A stretch of DNA of 21,646 nucleotides from Cerioporus squamosus. Lineage: Eukaryota > Basidiomycota > Agaricomycetes > Polyporales > Polyporaceae. A program made the position numbers and the translations under genes. Positions 20,258-21,646 of this stretch are shown here, piece after piece. The notes below the pieces were generated by a model that did no database searches, had not been told where the DNA came from, and saw only the letters and a program-made list of their open reading frames with translations. The stretch lies in contig JABYQS010000463.1 in the NCBI GenBank assembly GCA_022592435.1, positions 1-21,646 on the forward strand, given 5' to 3'. Position 1 is the stretch's first letter, and every line of letters begins with the position of its first letter.

Positions 20258-21646
20258 TCAGAGCCCGAGCCCTCTCCGATACTGGATGAACGCCACCAGG
20301 TTGTCCCGCACCTCTTCACCCCGTACGCGGAGCTCCCGCTCCTTTTTGCGGTCGATACCGCGCACCGCCTTCCGTACGCCCTCGACGGACCGTACGAGCG
20401 TGTCGAGGTAGCGCCCTTGACGGAAGTTTACGTCGTACGGGAGCGTCTCGTCCGAGTAGATATCGATGAGCGCGGACACGGCTTGTAATAGCGGCTCAGT
20501 GGGCGTCGGCGGTGTCGCTGATGGCGGAAGAAGCGACAGGAGATACGAGGAGATAGTCTGAAACATAGCGCAGAACAGAGATTACCGGGTCAGCCGATCG
20601 TGTTCACAGACTAGTAGCAAGAAAGAGAATGGCTGATGTAGAAGAAAGGAAGAACCGATCGAGATCCAACTTATAGCAACATGACACTTACCGCATTCGC
20701 ATCCACGGACTCAGGGTGTTGCGCGAGACACTCCAAGGCACCAATGGTCTTGACTTTCGTGCTGATGTCGGTGGGGCGCTGCAGAACTGGGTGAGGACTT
20801 GGATTTGCTCCGCTGTCGGGACGAGCGCGCCCTTCCAGATGTTGCCCACACCCCAGAGCACGCCAACGCCGATGTCCCACATCTGCTTACGCCTTTCCTG
20901 GCCCGGGCCAGAGATGTCCGTGCCGGCCGCTGCAAGGGCACGCCACACGGCATCGAAGACCATCCGTCCCTTCTCTGGCGCGAGGCCAGAAGGCCGGCCT
21001 CCCAAGGATGTCGCCATGGAAAGGAATATATTGTTCAGGCACTCGAGCGCGCTGATATGAATCGCGCCGAGCGCCGAGTCGTTGGTGGGTGCGGCGACGG
21101 CGAGCCGAGGGGAGGGAACGACAGGGCAGTTGGGTGCACGAGTTTGAGCAGCGGGGCGACGAGGGAGGTGAAGAACGCTGGAGGCTGCGGCGCTGCGTAG
21201 CTGGGGAAGCATCTTCTACGGTCATATCGATGTCCTCGGCGTCACCCATCGCTTCGTCGTCCTCGTTCTCTGCAACGTTTGTATGTGTCAGAAACGGCGA
21301 GCAGAGGGCTCGATGCGCCGCGACAGACCTTCATCGACGCCGTCTGGCGCGGCCGCGTCAGCTTCGTGCACGCCAGCGAAGACCTCCGGGTCAGGCAGTG
21401 TTGCACACATGCCTGTGAGAATCTCCAGAGCGAGCTGGACCGTGCGCAGCCGGGTCTCTAACCGTTCAAGCTCAAGCTCTGACGGAGTCTTGTGATCGGA
21501 CTTTGGGGTGTTTTTGAGAGATAGGTTTTCAAGCTGCGGTATTGATTCCTGCGGGTCACAGACGTTGAGGGTTGTCATAACGTAGCGTGGTCAAACTCAT
21601 ACCTGATTGTCAATGGCATGCTGAGCCGCTTGGGTCGCTTCTTCCA
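20258..21646 (-). CDS. SYO1: SYO1 (symportin-1, HEATR3 family), C-terminal part, frameshifted
   Basis: Syo1 is an all-helical ARM/HEAT-repeat import adaptor that carries the 5S RNP proteins uL18 (Rpl5) and uL5 (Rpl11) into the nucleus with the karyopherin Kap104 (family knowledge). Four exons are visible: 21646-21603, 21548-21329, 21269-20692 and 20557-20258, with GT..AG introns of 54, 59 and 134 bases. Family-like stretches include VQLALEILTGMCATLPDP, then an acidic loop, then GAIHISALECLNNIF, VLWGVGNIWKGALVP, KTIGALECLAQHPESVDAN, LLQAVSALIDIYSDE and LPYDVNFRQGRYLDTL; the protein ends in LVAFIQYRRGLGL and TGA. The N-terminal half lies beyond the right edge. Exon three needs three frame changes, near 21205, 21088 and 20775, each cured by one extra C. 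The assignment is firm; whether this copy is intact is not. Confidence 0.92.
20558..20691 (-). other. SYO1 last intron
   Basis: The minus strand reads GCGAATGCG then GTAAGTGTCATG at the donor, and TATGTTTCAG then ACTATCTCC at the acceptor. It is 134 bases and phase 0. A branch-like GGCTGACC lies about 35 bases before the acceptor. Splicing joins SVDANA to TISSYLLSLL in frame. Without splicing the reading frame stops within seven codons. Confidence 0.85.

Overview
The window looks like nuclear DNA of a filamentous fungus, most likely a mushroom-forming basidiomycete (Agaricomycetes). It is GC- and CpG-rich. The two recognisable genes carry several spliceosomal introns with GT..AG ends, mostly 50-135 bases long, and several have CTGAC/CTAAC-like branch sites. 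The encoded proteins match fungal versions of conserved eukaryotic families. The species cannot be named from sequence alone.

Layout. (1) Bases 1 to about 15.6 kb are gene-poor. I see no recognisable conserved protein, no transposon polymerase, no rRNA or complete tRNA and no CRISPR array. Within it are a few candidate genes with intron-like signals: a plus-strand spliced ORF at 4.6-6.1 kb; a minus-strand Pro/Ser/His-rich gene at 10.0-10.45 kb ending in a Cys/His motif; and a minus-strand three-exon gene at 14.6-15.4 kb. There are also many simple repeats, a run of G-triplets at 7.75-7.86 kb, a perfect 20-bp palindrome at 9.1 kb and a strand-composition flip near 10.5 kb. (2) Bases 18572-15672 (minus) are a four-exon gene for a TPX2-like spindle assembly factor of about 815 residues. 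(3) Bases 18573-20257 are an intergenic stretch with one unassigned 274-residue minus-strand ORF. (4) Bases 21646-20258 (minus) are the 3' part of a SYO1/HEATR3-type gene (5S RNP import chaperone), running off the right edge.

The two identified genes lie on the same strand and act in unrelated processes: mitotic microtubule assembly, and ribosomal protein import for 60S biogenesis. No shared pathway is implied. The most concrete anomaly is in SYO1. Its third visible exon changes reading frame three times within about 430 bases, always in the same direction and each time beside a short C-run. This fits homopolymer under-calling in the assembly, or a decayed copy. A similar frame switch may explain the 10.0-10.45 kb candidate. 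I did not find a convincing new multi-gene system. The candidates of real interest are the Cys/His-motif gene, the open-frame long intron of the TPX2-like gene and that protein's duplicated N-terminal motif.
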